This document shows, one piece after another, positions 7,428 to 14,484 of a stretch of 15,291 nt of DNA. This stretch comes from Lachnospiraceae bacterium (lineage in GTDB: Bacteria > Bacillota > Clostridia > Lachnospirales > Lachnospiraceae): NCBI GenBank assembly GCA_003446735.1, contig DMCJ01000087.1:1-15291 (forward strand). The letters are read 5' to 3'. Both the position numbers and the translations under genes were made by a program. Position 1 is the first letter of the stretch; every line of letters begins with the position of its first letter. Under the pieces are notes generated by a model. That model did not search any database. It was not told the origin of the DNA and was given only the letters and a program-made list of their open reading frames with translations.

Positions 7428-8495
7428 TTATGCGTTCTCTTTCTTCCACTCTTCGCAGGATTTTCCGACTATCGTCTTCATATCCTCATCTATCATCATC
7501 TTTACGAGGCCGTTAAAGTCAACTTTTCTCTTCCAGTTAAGTTCCTTCTCTGCCTTGGCGGGATTGCCCCATAAGAACTCAACTTCTGCCGGACGATAGA
7601 ACTCGGGATTGACTTCCACATAGAGCTGACCGGTCTTTGCATCATAACCCTTTTCGTCAACGCCTTCGCCTTCCCAGCGGATCTGTATGCCGAGCTCGTT
7701 AAATGCCGCCTCAACGAATTCCCTTACTGTGTGGGTATCGTTTGTGGCAAGAACGTAATCGCCGGGCTTGTCATGCTGGAGCATCATCCACATTCCTTCA
7801 ACATAGTCTCCCGCAAAACCCCAGTCTCTCTTGGCGTTCATATTGCCGAGCTGAAGAGTCTTCTGCTTTCCTGCGAGTATATTTGCAATAGCAAGCGTTA
7901 TCTTTCTTGTCACGAAGTTTTCTCCTCTCCTGGGAGACTCGTGATTAAAGAGGATACCGTTGCAGGCGAACATGTTGTAGCTCTCTCTGTAGTTAACGGT
8001 GATCCAGTAGGAATAGAGCTTTGCAACTCCGTAAGGGCTCTTGGGATAGAAGGGAGTCTTCTCGCTCTGGGGAGCCGTCTCGGGGATACCTCCGAAGAGC
8101 TCGGATGTGGAAGCCTGATAATAACGGGCATTTCCACCGTTTATCCTTATAGCCTCAAGCAGCTTTAATGTCGAAACTCCGGTCGCATCGGCTGTATATT
8201 CCGGAACTTCGAAGGATACGCCTACATGAGACTGAGCCGCAAGGTTATAAACCTCGGTGGGTCTTATCTCGGCGATGAGTCTCTGAAGTCCGCTCGAATC
8301 GGTGGTGTCACCGTAGTGCATAAAGAGCTTTGTTCCGAAATAATTCGAATTTAAAAGGTGGTCGATCCTTGCGGTATTGGAGATGCTGTGTCTCCTAACG
8401 ATACCGTGTACCTCGTAGCCCTTCTTTAAAAGGAACTCTGCAAGATACGATCCGTCCTGTCCCGTGATTCCCGTGATAAGTGCGATGTCTGCCAT
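7428..8495 (-). CDS. gmd: GDP-mannose 4,6-dehydratase
   Basis: First step from GDP-D-mannose to GDP-4-keto-6-deoxy-D-mannose, the substrate of the adjacent fcl product. The 355-residue protein carries the NADP site GITGQDGSYLAE (9-20), AAQSHVGVSFE (86-96), the catalytic set T130/E132 (STSELFG) with Y155/K159 (YGVAK), and the highly conserved NHESPRRGENFVTRKI (184-199). The start at 8495 is preceded by AAGGAGAG about 8 bases upstream. It follows the DUF212 gene by 59 AT-rich bases, the widest gap inside this operon, where a secondary promoter may lie. The substrate GDP-mannose must come from manB/manC genes outside the window. Confidence 0.95.
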   Translation of the reverse strand: MADIALITGITGQDGSYLAEFLLKKGYEVHGIVRRHSISNTARIDHLLNSNYFGTKLFMHYGDTTDSSGLQRLIAEIRPTEVYNLAAQSHVGVSFEVPEYTADATGVSTLKLLEAIRINGGNARYYQASTSELFGGIPETAPQSEKTPFYPKSPYGVAKLYSYWITVNYRESYNMFACNGILFNHESPRRGENFVTRKITLAIANILAGKQKTLQLGNMNAKRDWGFAGDYVEGMWMMLQHDKPGDYVLATNDTHTVREFVEAAFNELGIQIRWEGEGVDEKGYDAKTGQLYVEVNPEFYRPAEVEFLWGNPAKAEKELNWKRKVDFNGLVKMMIDEDMKTIVGKSCEEWKKENA

Positions 8496-8553
8496 TTTTT
8501 CTTTTCTCTCCTTAAATGATAATGATTTACTGAATATATTTTTAATAATTTAT

Positions 8554-8562
8554 TTTATACCA
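8554..8562 (-). promoter_or_regulatory. Possible internal promoter ahead of gmd-fcl
   Basis: An extended -10-like element, TGG then TATAAA, on the minus strand within the stop region of the DUF212 gene, followed by an AT-rich 59-base gap before gmd. No convincing -35 was found. It could give gmd-fcl partly independent expression; this is weak evidence. Confidence 0.25.
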
Positions 8563-9022
8563 TTAAGTTGCAGGATATGACCGCGATCACTATGCCCATG
8601 ACGCCTCCGACTAAGATCTGGAGCGGGGTGTGACCCACGAATTCCTTTAAATGCTCTATGCCGTGACCGGGCTTCCATTTTCCCATGCTCTTAAACAGCT
8701 CTACCATGTCGTTAAGCATCATGGCCTGCTTGCCGGTCTCAAGCCTGACTCCCATAGCATCTATCATTACGATCACTGCAAAGAATGCAGCCATGGGAAA
8801 TTCAAATCCCGAAACTCCGTATTTCATACCTGTGGCCGTTGCCAGCGCACATACCGTAGCCGCATGCGAGCTTGGCATTCCGCCGTTTCCCACAAGTCTC
8901 TCGGGAACGAAACTGCCCGTGACTATAAGGTGAATGATCGTCTTGGTGATCTGGGCCGATGCCCATCCCAAAGCTGCGCATACAACGAGCGGATTTCTGA
9001 AAATGTCCAAAAATGTTTCCAT
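8555..9022 (-). CDS. Divergent PAP2 family membrane protein (DUF212, YuiD-like)
   Basis: 155 residues with several hydrophobic segments. Family motifs are GNGGMPSSHAATV (45-57), with the phosphatase-like SSH, DAMGVRLETG (88-97) and GHTPLQILVGG (130-140), all typical of DUF212 (acid phosphatase/vanadium haloperoxidase-related). Its biochemical activity is not established as far as I know. Inside a glycan operon, directly after a polyprenyl-phosphate glycosyltransferase gene (2-base gap), a role in dephosphorylating undecaprenyl pyrophosphate or a related lipid carrier is an attractive inference. The start at 9022 uses AAGGAA located in the last codons of the preceding gene. Confidence 0.85.
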   Translation of the reverse strand: METFLDIFRNPLVVCAALGWASAQITKTIIHLIVTGSFVPERLVGNGGMPSSHAATVCALATATGMKYGVSGFEFPMAAFFAVIVMIDAMGVRLETGKQAMMLNDMVELFKSMGKWKPGHGIEHLKEFVGHTPLQILVGGVMGIVIAVISCNLMV

Positions 9023-9024
9023 GT

Positions 9025-9960
9025 CTATTCCTTATCCCCGGCCTGCCTTACCTCGTCTATGATAAAAGGCGGGCGGTTCCTTGAAGCATCAAGCGCTCTC
9101 CAGACATATTCCCCGAGTATCCCCATCATCAGCATGAGTACGCCGAACGAAAACACCACGATGCAGGTAAGCGATGCCCATCCTAAGATCGGTGTCCCCA
9201 CCGTCAGTTTTTCCACGATGACATCGATCGCTATTATTATCGACAGAACAAAGAAGATAAATCCCACCGTGCTCATGAACCTGACCGGGAAGTATGAAAA
9301 GCTCAGCATCGAATCCATTGCAAGCTTTATCTTTTTCCCTAAGGTCCAGCGGGACTTTCCTATCTCCCTGTCTCTTCTGTGGAAATATACGTGGTCCGTC
9401 TTAAATCCTGCCCAGAGCACCTGCAATGTCAGAGAAGAATTCTTCTCATCAAGGAGCTCCAAGACCTTTATGACCTGCCTGTCGATAAGGTAGCAGTCGC
9501 ACCCGCCCACAGGCATGTTCTTGTTAACGAGCTTATGAATGATCACATAATAGATATGTGCAAACAGCTTCTTTATCGGGTTCTCGTCGCGCTCGGAACG
9601 GACCGCGAGCACCACTTTATTGCCCTTCTTCCAGCTTTCGTACATCTTAAGGATGATCTCGGAATCCTCCTGGAGGTCGGCCTGCTTTGTGACCGCGCAG
9701 TCGCCCGTGCATACGGATAATCCCGCAAGGAGCGCCGCATGCTCTCCGAAATTTCTTGAAAGGCGGACGCATTTAACGTTGTCGTCCTTTTCCCTTATTC
9801 CATTCATGATATCCCAGGATTCATCTCCGGAGCCGTCGTCCACGAAGACTATCTCGTAGTCGCCGAGCTTCCCTAAGATCTTTTCCTTCATATCATCATA
9901 TAAAAGCTGAAGTGTGTCGGCATTGTAATAGACCGGCACAACTATGGAAATCTTACTCAT
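9025..9960 (-). CDS. GT2 polyprenyl-phosphate glycosyltransferase (GtrB/DPM1-like)
   Basis: Predicted to transfer a sugar from a nucleotide donor to undecaprenyl phosphate on the inner face of the membrane. The 311-residue protein has an N-terminal GT-A domain: ISIVVPVYYNA, FVDDGSGDESW (39-49), the RLSRNFGEHAALLAG segment (66-80) and the metal-motif region KQADLQEDSE (92-101). It ends with two membrane helices (about 227-249 and 259-284) after the conserved LSFSYFPVRFMS, the GtrB architecture. The family usually reads DADLQDPPE; here the first Asp is Gln. The start overlaps the cupin gene's stop by one base (TAATG), so the two are translationally coupled. The donor sugar cannot be read from sequence; a 3-amino-3,6-dideoxyhexose or fucose is plausible from context. 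Confidence 0.88.
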   Translation of the reverse strand: MSKISIVVPVYYNADTLQLLYDDMKEKILGKLGDYEIVFVDDGSGDESWDIMNGIREKDDNVKCVRLSRNFGEHAALLAGLSVCTGDCAVTKQADLQEDSEIILKMYESWKKGNKVVLAVRSERDENPIKKLFAHIYYVIIHKLVNKNMPVGGCDCYLIDRQVIKVLELLDEKNSSLTLQVLWAGFKTDHVYFHRRDREIGKSRWTLGKKIKLAMDSMLSFSYFPVRFMSTVGFIFFVLSIIIAIDVIVEKLTVGTPILGWASLTCIVVFSFGVLMLMMGILGEYVWRALDASRNRPPFIIDEVRQAGDKE

Positions 9961-10376
9961 TATTCTCCCCGGACCTCTTTTATGAAAGTGTCGTAGTCCC
10001 TGATGTATTCATCTCCGATATAATGCTCGCTGGCCAGGCATAAAAGTACGGAATCCGGAGAAAAATCGTACATGTCCTTCCAGACCATCGTCTCTATCAA
10101 AAGTCCCATACGGGGCTTGTTTAATTCTATGACCTTACTCTCAAATCCGTCATCAACCCTGACCTTACTCGTCCCGGCCACGTTGATAAGAACAAAACGC
10201 GTGATGCGGTTTGCATGCTGGCCCCTTACTTTCTCCGAGTCCGTCCCGTAAAGGTAGAAGACTCTTTTTATGTCAAAGGGCACGTCCATCCCGCCGCCTT
10301 CGGCAACCACGAGATTCCCGCGCTCATCTCCGTATTCGTTGAAATTTAAGATCTTATATTTATCTGAAAGTGCCAT
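9960..10376 (-). CDS. FdtA/QdtA-like cupin, putative nucleotide-sugar 3,4-ketoisomerase
   Basis: 138 residues, a single cupin (WxcM-like C-terminal) domain. It matches the dTDP-4-keto-6-deoxyhexose 3,4-ketoisomerase family by DERGNLVVAEG (17-27), PFDIKRVFYLYG (33-44), GTSKVRVDDG (68-77), MVWKDMYDFSPDSVLLCLASEHY and the ending EYIRDYDTFIKEV. Such enzymes move the keto group from C4 to C3 before transamination. Characterised members have a His-x-His pair (GxHAH); this one reads RGQHANR, so H54 is kept and the second His is N56. It may be a distinct subfamily whose substrate or reaction differs. SD AGAAGGA precedes ATG 10376. It lies between a DegT aminotransferase gene (29-base gap) and a GT2 gene (1-base overlap), the arrangement expected for an amino-sugar pathway. 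Confidence 0.82.
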   Translation of the reverse strand: MALSDKYKILNFNEYGDERGNLVVAEGGGMDVPFDIKRVFYLYGTDSEKVRGQHANRITRFVLINVAGTSKVRVDDGFESKVIELNKPRMGLLIETMVWKDMYDFSPDSVLLCLASEHYIGDEYIRDYDTFIKEVRGE

Positions 10377-10405
10377 TTTGTCCTTCTTATTCTCTGTGCC
10401 TGCCG

Positions 10406-11518
10406 CTAGGCTCCATATTCATTTACCGCGTCTATGACCCTCATTATCTCATCATCCGTCATCCCGTTGTACATCGGGAGCGACAACACCTCATCGGCTA
10501 AAAGCTCCGTCATCGGAAGATCGCCCTTTTTAAATCCGAGATAAGCATAGGCCTCGGAAAGATGGGGCGGGATCGGATAATGGATTATCGTATCGATGCC
10601 GCGGTCCTTTAAATATTCTATAAAAGGCGCTCTGTCCTTAACGCGTATGACGAACTGGTGATAAATGTGGGTAGTATCGGGAACGATCTGCGGCAGCCTG
10701 ATAAGAGGGTTCTTCATTCCTTCCCTGTATTTTTCCGCTATCTCTGTCTTTTCTTTTGCAAGCTCGTCCATATGAGAAAGACGCACGCGCAGCAGTCCTG
10801 CCTGGATCTCATCAAGGCGGGAATTGACACCTACGACTTTATTGTAATAACGCTTCTCGCTTCCGTAATTGCGGAGCATCCTTATCTCTTTGTCTATGGA
10901 AGGATCGTCCGTTACTATCGCACCGCCGTCTCCGAAAGCGCCCAGATTCTTGGAGGGATAGAACGAAAAGCATCCGATATCTCCGAATGTACCCGTTGTC
11001 TGTCCTTTATATTTTGCTCCGTGCGACTGGGCACAGTCTTCCACGAGCTTTAAATCGTACTTTTTGCAAAGCGAAAGGACCGGTCCCATATCCGTGGCCT
11101 GGCCGTAAAGATGTACTATAAGTATGGCTTTTGTCTTATCCGTGATCTTATCTTCGATCGCATTAACGTTGATCTGATAATTATCATCAGGCTCTACAAA
11201 AACCGGAGTCGCGCCGTTTACGGATATTCCCATGACGCTGGCTATATATGTATTGGCCTGGACAATGACCTCGTCGCCTTCCCCTATCTTAAGAGCTCTG
11301 AAGGCTAAGATCAGCGCGTCAAGGCCGCTGGCTAATCCCACGCAGTATTTTGCGCCTATATAAGATGCAAATTCCTCCTCAAAGGAACTTACTTCCTTTC
11401 CGAGCACATACCAGCCGGAGCGAAGGACCTCTAAAGCCTTGTCCTCAAACTCCTTCTGATACCTGAAAAATCCGCGATCCAGGCGGTTTGTCATTATTCT
11501 TTCACTAAAATTTTCCAT
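10406..11518 (-). CDS. DegT/DnrJ/EryC1 PLP-dependent sugar aminotransferase (FdtB/QdtB-like)
   Basis: Predicted to aminate a 3-keto-6-deoxy nucleotide sugar, using glutamate and PLP, after the adjacent cupin enzyme. The 370-residue frame shows the fold-type I features: GLASGLDALILAFRAL (61-76), LVEDCAQSHGA with PLP-contacting D161, and the Schiff-base lysine K190 in FYPSKNLGAFGDGG. NYGSEKRYYNKVVGVNSRLDEIQAG and IIHYPIPPHLSEAY are typical of the family. The start is uncertain. ATG 11518 lies only 8 bases after the -10 box, so the mRNA would be nearly leaderless. An in-frame ATG at 11494 (MTNRLDRGF) has a weak purine-rich site and fits where I recall homologues beginning. First gene of the six-gene operon. 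With FdtA, the likely product is dTDP-Fuc3N or dTDP-Qui3N; which one cannot be read here. Confidence 0.9.
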   Translation of the reverse strand: MENFSERIMTNRLDRGFFRYQKEFEDKALEVLRSGWYVLGKEVSSFEEEFASYIGAKYCVGLASGLDALILAFRALKIGEGDEVIVQANTYIASVMGISVNGATPVFVEPDDNYQINVNAIEDKITDKTKAILIVHLYGQATDMGPVLSLCKKYDLKLVEDCAQSHGAKYKGQTTGTFGDIGCFSFYPSKNLGAFGDGGAIVTDDPSIDKEIRMLRNYGSEKRYYNKVVGVNSRLDEIQAGLLRVRLSHMDELAKEKTEIAEKYREGMKNPLIRLPQIVPDTTHIYHQFVIRVKDRAPFIEYLKDRGIDTIIHYPIPPHLSEAYAYLGFKKGDLPMTELLADEVLSLPMYNGMTDDEIMRVIDAVNEYGA

Positions 11519-11526
11519 ACATAGCC

Positions 11527-11555
11527 ATTATACCGAAATATAGCCCCATAGTCAA
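11527..11555 (-). promoter_or_regulatory. Main promoter of the glycan operon (aminotransferase to fcl)
   Basis: On the minus strand TTGACT (11550-11555), a 17-base spacer, and a perfect TATAAT (11527-11532). Predicted start about 11520, two bases before ATG 11518. It is back to back with the flippase promoter. Confidence 0.8.
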
Positions 11556-11593
11556 ATGTTATGTAAAACGATATGGCAAACTTTTCGCTGTTA

Positions 11594-11602
11594 TGATATA
11601 CT
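11594..11602 (+). promoter_or_regulatory. Extended -10 promoter of the flippase/GT operon
   Basis: TGA followed by TATACT on the plus strand, an extended -10 with no good -35 (TGGCAA at 11574-11579 is the best, 3 of 6). Predicted start about 11608-11609, immediately before GTG 11610. Confidence 0.5.
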
Positions 11603-11609
11603 TTTTTAC

Positions 11610-13175
11610 GTGAATCCGAACGCAGAAAAAAACGCCGGAAAAAGCCGGCAGATAATGCTCAATATGGCGGCAAGCATGCTTTCCACCCTGGTAAGCCTTG
11701 CCATCAGTTTCGTTCTATCCCCGATCCTAATAGAAAAGCTGGATTTCGAGGCTCAGGGCTTTATGACACTCGCCACGGACTTCGTCAGCTATGCCAATAT
11801 CGCGGCGATGGCCTTAAACTCCATGGCCGGGCGCTTTATCACGGTAAGTCTGACAAAGGGCGATCTTAAAAAAGCCAATGAATATTTCAACTCCACGATG
11901 TACGCAAATATGGGGATCGTCGGCTTTTTATTCATTCCCTCGGTTCTGATCGTCCTCTTCCTCGATAAGCTCATAAACATCTCGCCGGCTCTCATGGCCG
12001 ATGTTAAGATATTATTTGCACTTACTTTCATAAACTTCTTTATAACCATTGTAAGCACTACATTTTCAACCGCAACCTTTGCGGCCAACCGTTTAGACCT
12101 CCAGGCGCTCCGTTCGATCGAATCGCAGTTCATAAGAATGGGCATTTTGATGCTGACCTTCTTTTTACTTCCCATTCACATTTCGTACGTGGCACTTGCG
12201 TCACTCCTTCAGACATCTTACCTTTGCATAACATATATTCACTACACGAAAAAGCTTCTTCCCGACATCCATGTCAGCAAAAAGTATTTTTCATTAAGCT
12301 CCGTGCTTGAGATCCTCTCTTCGGGCATCTGGAATACCGTGATGCGCGCAGGCCAGACACTCACGAACGGACTTGACATCCTTATCACAAACCTGCTTAT
12401 CGGCGAAAAGGAAATGGGCTATGTCTCAACCTCCAAGATGATCGTGATCTCGATCGACACTTTATATGAGACGATCGCCGCCGTCTTTACGCCTTCTCTT
12501 ACGATAAGCTTTGCAAAAGATGATAAGGAGGAAATGCTCTCCGATCTTAAGAGCGCAATGAAATTAACGGGCTTTTTCGCCAACATCCCGCTCTGCTTCG
12601 TTATCGCTTTCGGACTTACCTTTTATACAGTATGGCTTCCAAAGACGACCACAAATGACGAGCTTGTCATTATTTATATCCTGACGCTTCTTACCATGGC
12701 CGGGACCATCGTCGGAGGTGCGATAAGCCCGCTTTTTAATGTATATACGGTAGTAAACAAGCTTAAATGGAATTCGATCATAACCCTTTTGATGGGTGTC
12801 ATGAACACGATCATCGTATTTATCCTGCTTGAAACGACGCCTTTGTCGGTTTTCGCCGTTGCCGGCGTTTCATCCGCACTCGGCATAATAAAGAACCTCA
12901 CCTTTACCCCGATGTATGCGGCGCATTGCTTAAATGTCAAAAAATCCACCTTCTATCCCGTGATAATACGATATATCATTGTAAGCGGCGTCATGGCCGC
13001 CCTGTTCATCGGATTTGAGAAACTGATCCCCGTCTATTACAATTGGGGATATATAATATTAAGCGTATTTGCCTGCGGCATCGCCGGCTGTATCATAAAT
13101 CTCCTTTTCCTCTTCGAAAAAAAGGAACGCGCGATGTTTTGGGATATTCTTGAAAGATTGATTAAGAAACGTTGA
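11610..13175 (+). CDS. Wzx-type polysaccharide/oligosaccharide flippase (MOP superfamily membrane protein)
   Basis: Predicted to move a lipid-linked glycan across the cytoplasmic membrane. The protein (521 residues from this start) is almost wholly hydrophobic, with roughly 12-14 membrane segments. It opens with a polar tail and the family-like LNMAASMLSTLVSLAISFVL and ISFVLSPILIEKL segments. Internal features are the SMAGRFITVSLTKGDLKKANEYFN loop and a second-half repeat starting near EILSSGIWNTVMRAGQTLTNGLDILI. It ends in a basic tail (FWDILERLIKKR). The frame is open from ATG 11556, but that codon abuts the opposite promoter and lies upstream of the predicted transcript start. GTG 11610 was chosen, and ATG 11655 is the other option. 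None has a strong ribosome site. It diverges from the glycan operon and is followed 18 bases later by a glycosyltransferase gene, supporting a shared pathway. Substrate unknown. Confidence 0.85.
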   Translation: MNPNAEKNAGKSRQIMLNMAASMLSTLVSLAISFVLSPILIEKLDFEAQGFMTLATDFVSYANIAAMALNSMAGRFITVSLTKGDLKKANEYFNSTMYANMGIVGFLFIPSVLIVLFLDKLINISPALMADVKILFALTFINFFITIVSTTFSTATFAANRLDLQALRSIESQFIRMGILMLTFFLLPIHISYVALASLLQTSYLCITYIHYTKKLLPDIHVSKKYFSLSSVLEILSSGIWNTVMRAGQTLTNGLDILITNLLIGEKEMGYVSTSKMIVISIDTLYETIAAVFTPSLTISFAKDDKEEMLSDLKSAMKLTGFFANIPLCFVIAFGLTFYTVWLPKTTTNDELVIIYILTLLTMAGTIVGGAISPLFNVYTVVNKLKWNSIITLLMGVMNTIIVFILLETTPLSVFAVAGVSSALGIIKNLTFTPMYAAHCLNVKKSTFYPVIIRYIIVSGVMAALFIGFEKLIPVYYNWGYIILSVFACGIAGCIINLLFLFEKKERAMFWDILERLIKKR

Positions 13176-13187
13176 CGGCATAGAGAA

Positions 13188-13213
13188 AGGTCAGTGGACA
13201 GGTCAGTGGACAG
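13188..13213 (+). repeat. Two tandem copies of a 12-bp start-region unit
   Basis: GGTCAGTGGACA occurs twice in direct succession (13189-13200 and 13201-13212), with one matching base on each side. Each copy carries a GTG start codon (13194 and 13206) in the same frame, preceded by an AGG-like element. The duplication encodes VDRSVDR at the N-terminus of the GT52-like protein. Confidence 0.85.
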
Positions 13214-14324
13214 AAAAAAGGATGGAACAGATTTAGTAGCAAAAAAACGCCGCGTAGTCGCCGTCGCAACTACGCCTTATCAGCTTCTTGTTTTTTTATT
13301 TTTAAAGGACGCCTTCCTTTCTGACGCATCTGTCGATATCATCCTCACCGACAAGACGCCTCTTTTGGAAGATCTGTTTAAATCCCGGAAACTGGAGGCA
13401 TATTTTGACAATGTGCTCTTTGCGGACGGACGCAAGATCAGAAATCCTTACAAGAGCGCGCTTCAGGTGCTCTTTGAGAGCCTTATTTATAATCCCACGA
13501 CAAAAAAGATAATGACAGGCAGCCTCGGCGTTTACGACGAATGTTTTTATGCTGCGCCCGGCATGCCCGATGAGATCATAAAAGAGCTTTCAAAAACGCT
13601 CATAAAAGAAAACCGCAATATCATCTTCCACCGCTTCGAGGACGGTTTTTCAAGCTATACGGTAAAAGCCGAGCACATAATAAGCACCGGGAGCGGAAGA
13701 GATGTTTATAAGAGGTTCTTAAAGTACGATATCACCGAAAAGGAAAAAGATGCTTATCTCTTCTGCCCCGCTCTTGCAGAGAGCGACATAGGGCTTGATC
13801 TTGTCACTATCCCGAAGGACGATGAGAGGATTAGGCGTATTTCCGAAATATGCCGGAACATATTTGACATAGAAAGCAAGGTTCCTGACGAAGGTGTCAT
13901 TTTCCTTGGCGCCGGAACCCTTCACGAAACAAGTGACCCCGAAAGATATAAGGAAATAGTAAGGCAGCTAGCTCTGGCCGCGGGAGAAGGCAATTTCGTC
14001 ATGAAGCCCCATCCAAGGGCCATTTATGACGACATTGATGGAATTCCCCTCTACGGGAGCGATGCGCCCTTCGAGCTTTCGATGATGGGCGGCGGATTTG
14101 AAGAAAAGACGCTCGTGTCATTTTATTCAACGGCATGCATTACCGTAAAACTTTTATTTAACTCCAAATGCCGCGTGATCTTCCTCTATCCCATGTCGGA
14201 TGAATGCTTTAACGAGACTTTGAGATTCGACCACTTCTTTAACGAAGCGGCTCGTATATTTGATAATATCCACATAGCACACAACCTTGATGAAGCAAAG
14301 AAGCTGCTCTCTGAGGCTGGCTGA
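13194..14324 (+). CDS. GT52/polysialyltransferase-like glycosyltransferase
   Basis: 376 residues. The N-terminal half begins with a beta-strand and VATTPYQLL (24-32), like the TP(Y/L)Q opening of GT52 and related capsule sialyltransferases. Further motifs are RFEDGFSSY (147-155, the E/D-D/E-G motif), a KPHPR motif (271-275), where the family's conserved HP binds the nucleotide sugar, and SFYSTA (309-314). These fit a GT-B enzyme of the GT52/polysialyltransferase group. The donor need not be CMP-sialic acid, and no sialic acid synthesis genes are in the window. The start is GTG 13194 with GAGAAAGG just upstream (3-base spacing); a duplicated GTG at 13206 is the alternative. No signal peptide, so it acts in the cytoplasm. 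It follows the flippase gene by 18 bases. The last codons (KKLLSEAG, stop) are the source of the 24-bp repeat array that follows. Confidence 0.75.
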   Translation: MDRSVDRKKDGTDLVAKKRRVVAVATTPYQLLVFLFLKDAFLSDASVDIILTDKTPLLEDLFKSRKLEAYFDNVLFADGRKIRNPYKSALQVLFESLIYNPTTKKIMTGSLGVYDECFYAAPGMPDEIIKELSKTLIKENRNIIFHRFEDGFSSYTVKAEHIISTGSGRDVYKRFLKYDITEKEKDAYLFCPALAESDIGLDLVTIPKDDERIRRISEICRNIFDIESKVPDEGVIFLGAGTLHETSDPERYKEIVRQLALAAGEGNFVMKPHPRAIYDDIDGIPLYGSDAPFELSMMGGGFEEKTLVSFYSTACITVKLLFNSKCRVIFLYPMSDECFNETLRFDHFFNEAARIFDNIHIAHNLDEAKKLLSEAG

Positions 14325-14414
14325 AAGCTGCCCGCTGAGATTGGCTGAAAGCTGCTCGTTGAGATTGGCTGAAAGCTGCCCGCTGTTCCTCGCTGAAAGC
14401 TGCTCTCCGGCGGC
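14295..14414 (+). repeat. 24-bp tandem repeat copied from the 3' end of the GT52-like gene
   Basis: Five registers of 24 bases: 14295-14318 (inside the gene), 14319-14342, 14343-14366, 14367-14390 and a decayed 14391-14414. The best-kept part is GGCTGAAAGCTG, then C(C/T)CG(C/T)TGAGATT. Since 24 is a multiple of three, each copy keeps the gene's frame and re-encodes a KL(L/P)xE(A/I)G-like peptide plus TGA: KLLSEAG, KLPAEIG, KLLVEIG, KLPAVPR, each followed by a stop. This makes up most of the otherwise untranslated gap before the HD-GYP gene. Confidence 0.85.
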
Positions 14415-14448
14415 GATAAAGACTGCTTCCCGAGAGGTACTGACACGC

Positions 14449-14478
14449 TTGACAGTGAGATGAAAAAGTAAGTATAAT
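14449..14478 (+). promoter_or_regulatory. Consensus sigma-A promoter of the HD-GYP gene
   Basis: Perfect TTGACA (14449-14454), 18-base spacer, perfect TATAAT (14473-14478). Predicted start about 14485, leaving a leader of about 16 bases consisting mostly of the ribosome site. Confidence 0.85.
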
Positions 14479-14484
14479 GTGGAA

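Noticed and set aside
8517..8531. Fur-box-like TGATAATGATTTACT upstream of gmd
   Set aside because: Only about 11 of 14 positions fit the 7-1-7 form, one half is poor, and the stretch is AT-rich, so chance is likely. No iron-related gene is present.
8651..9493. Plus-strand open frame of 280 codons
   Set aside because: It lies opposite the DUF212 and GT2 genes, both with clear family motifs; the translation shows no recognisable domain.
11634..11649. GCCGG-AAAAAG-CCGGC hairpin as a terminator or attenuator
   Set aside because: Only five stem pairs, no following U run, and it lies at the start of the flippase frame. It could hinder initiation at 11655, but nothing supports that.
14295..14414. 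CRISPR array
   Set aside because: The 24-base units abut each other with no spacers and continue the reading frame of the upstream gene.
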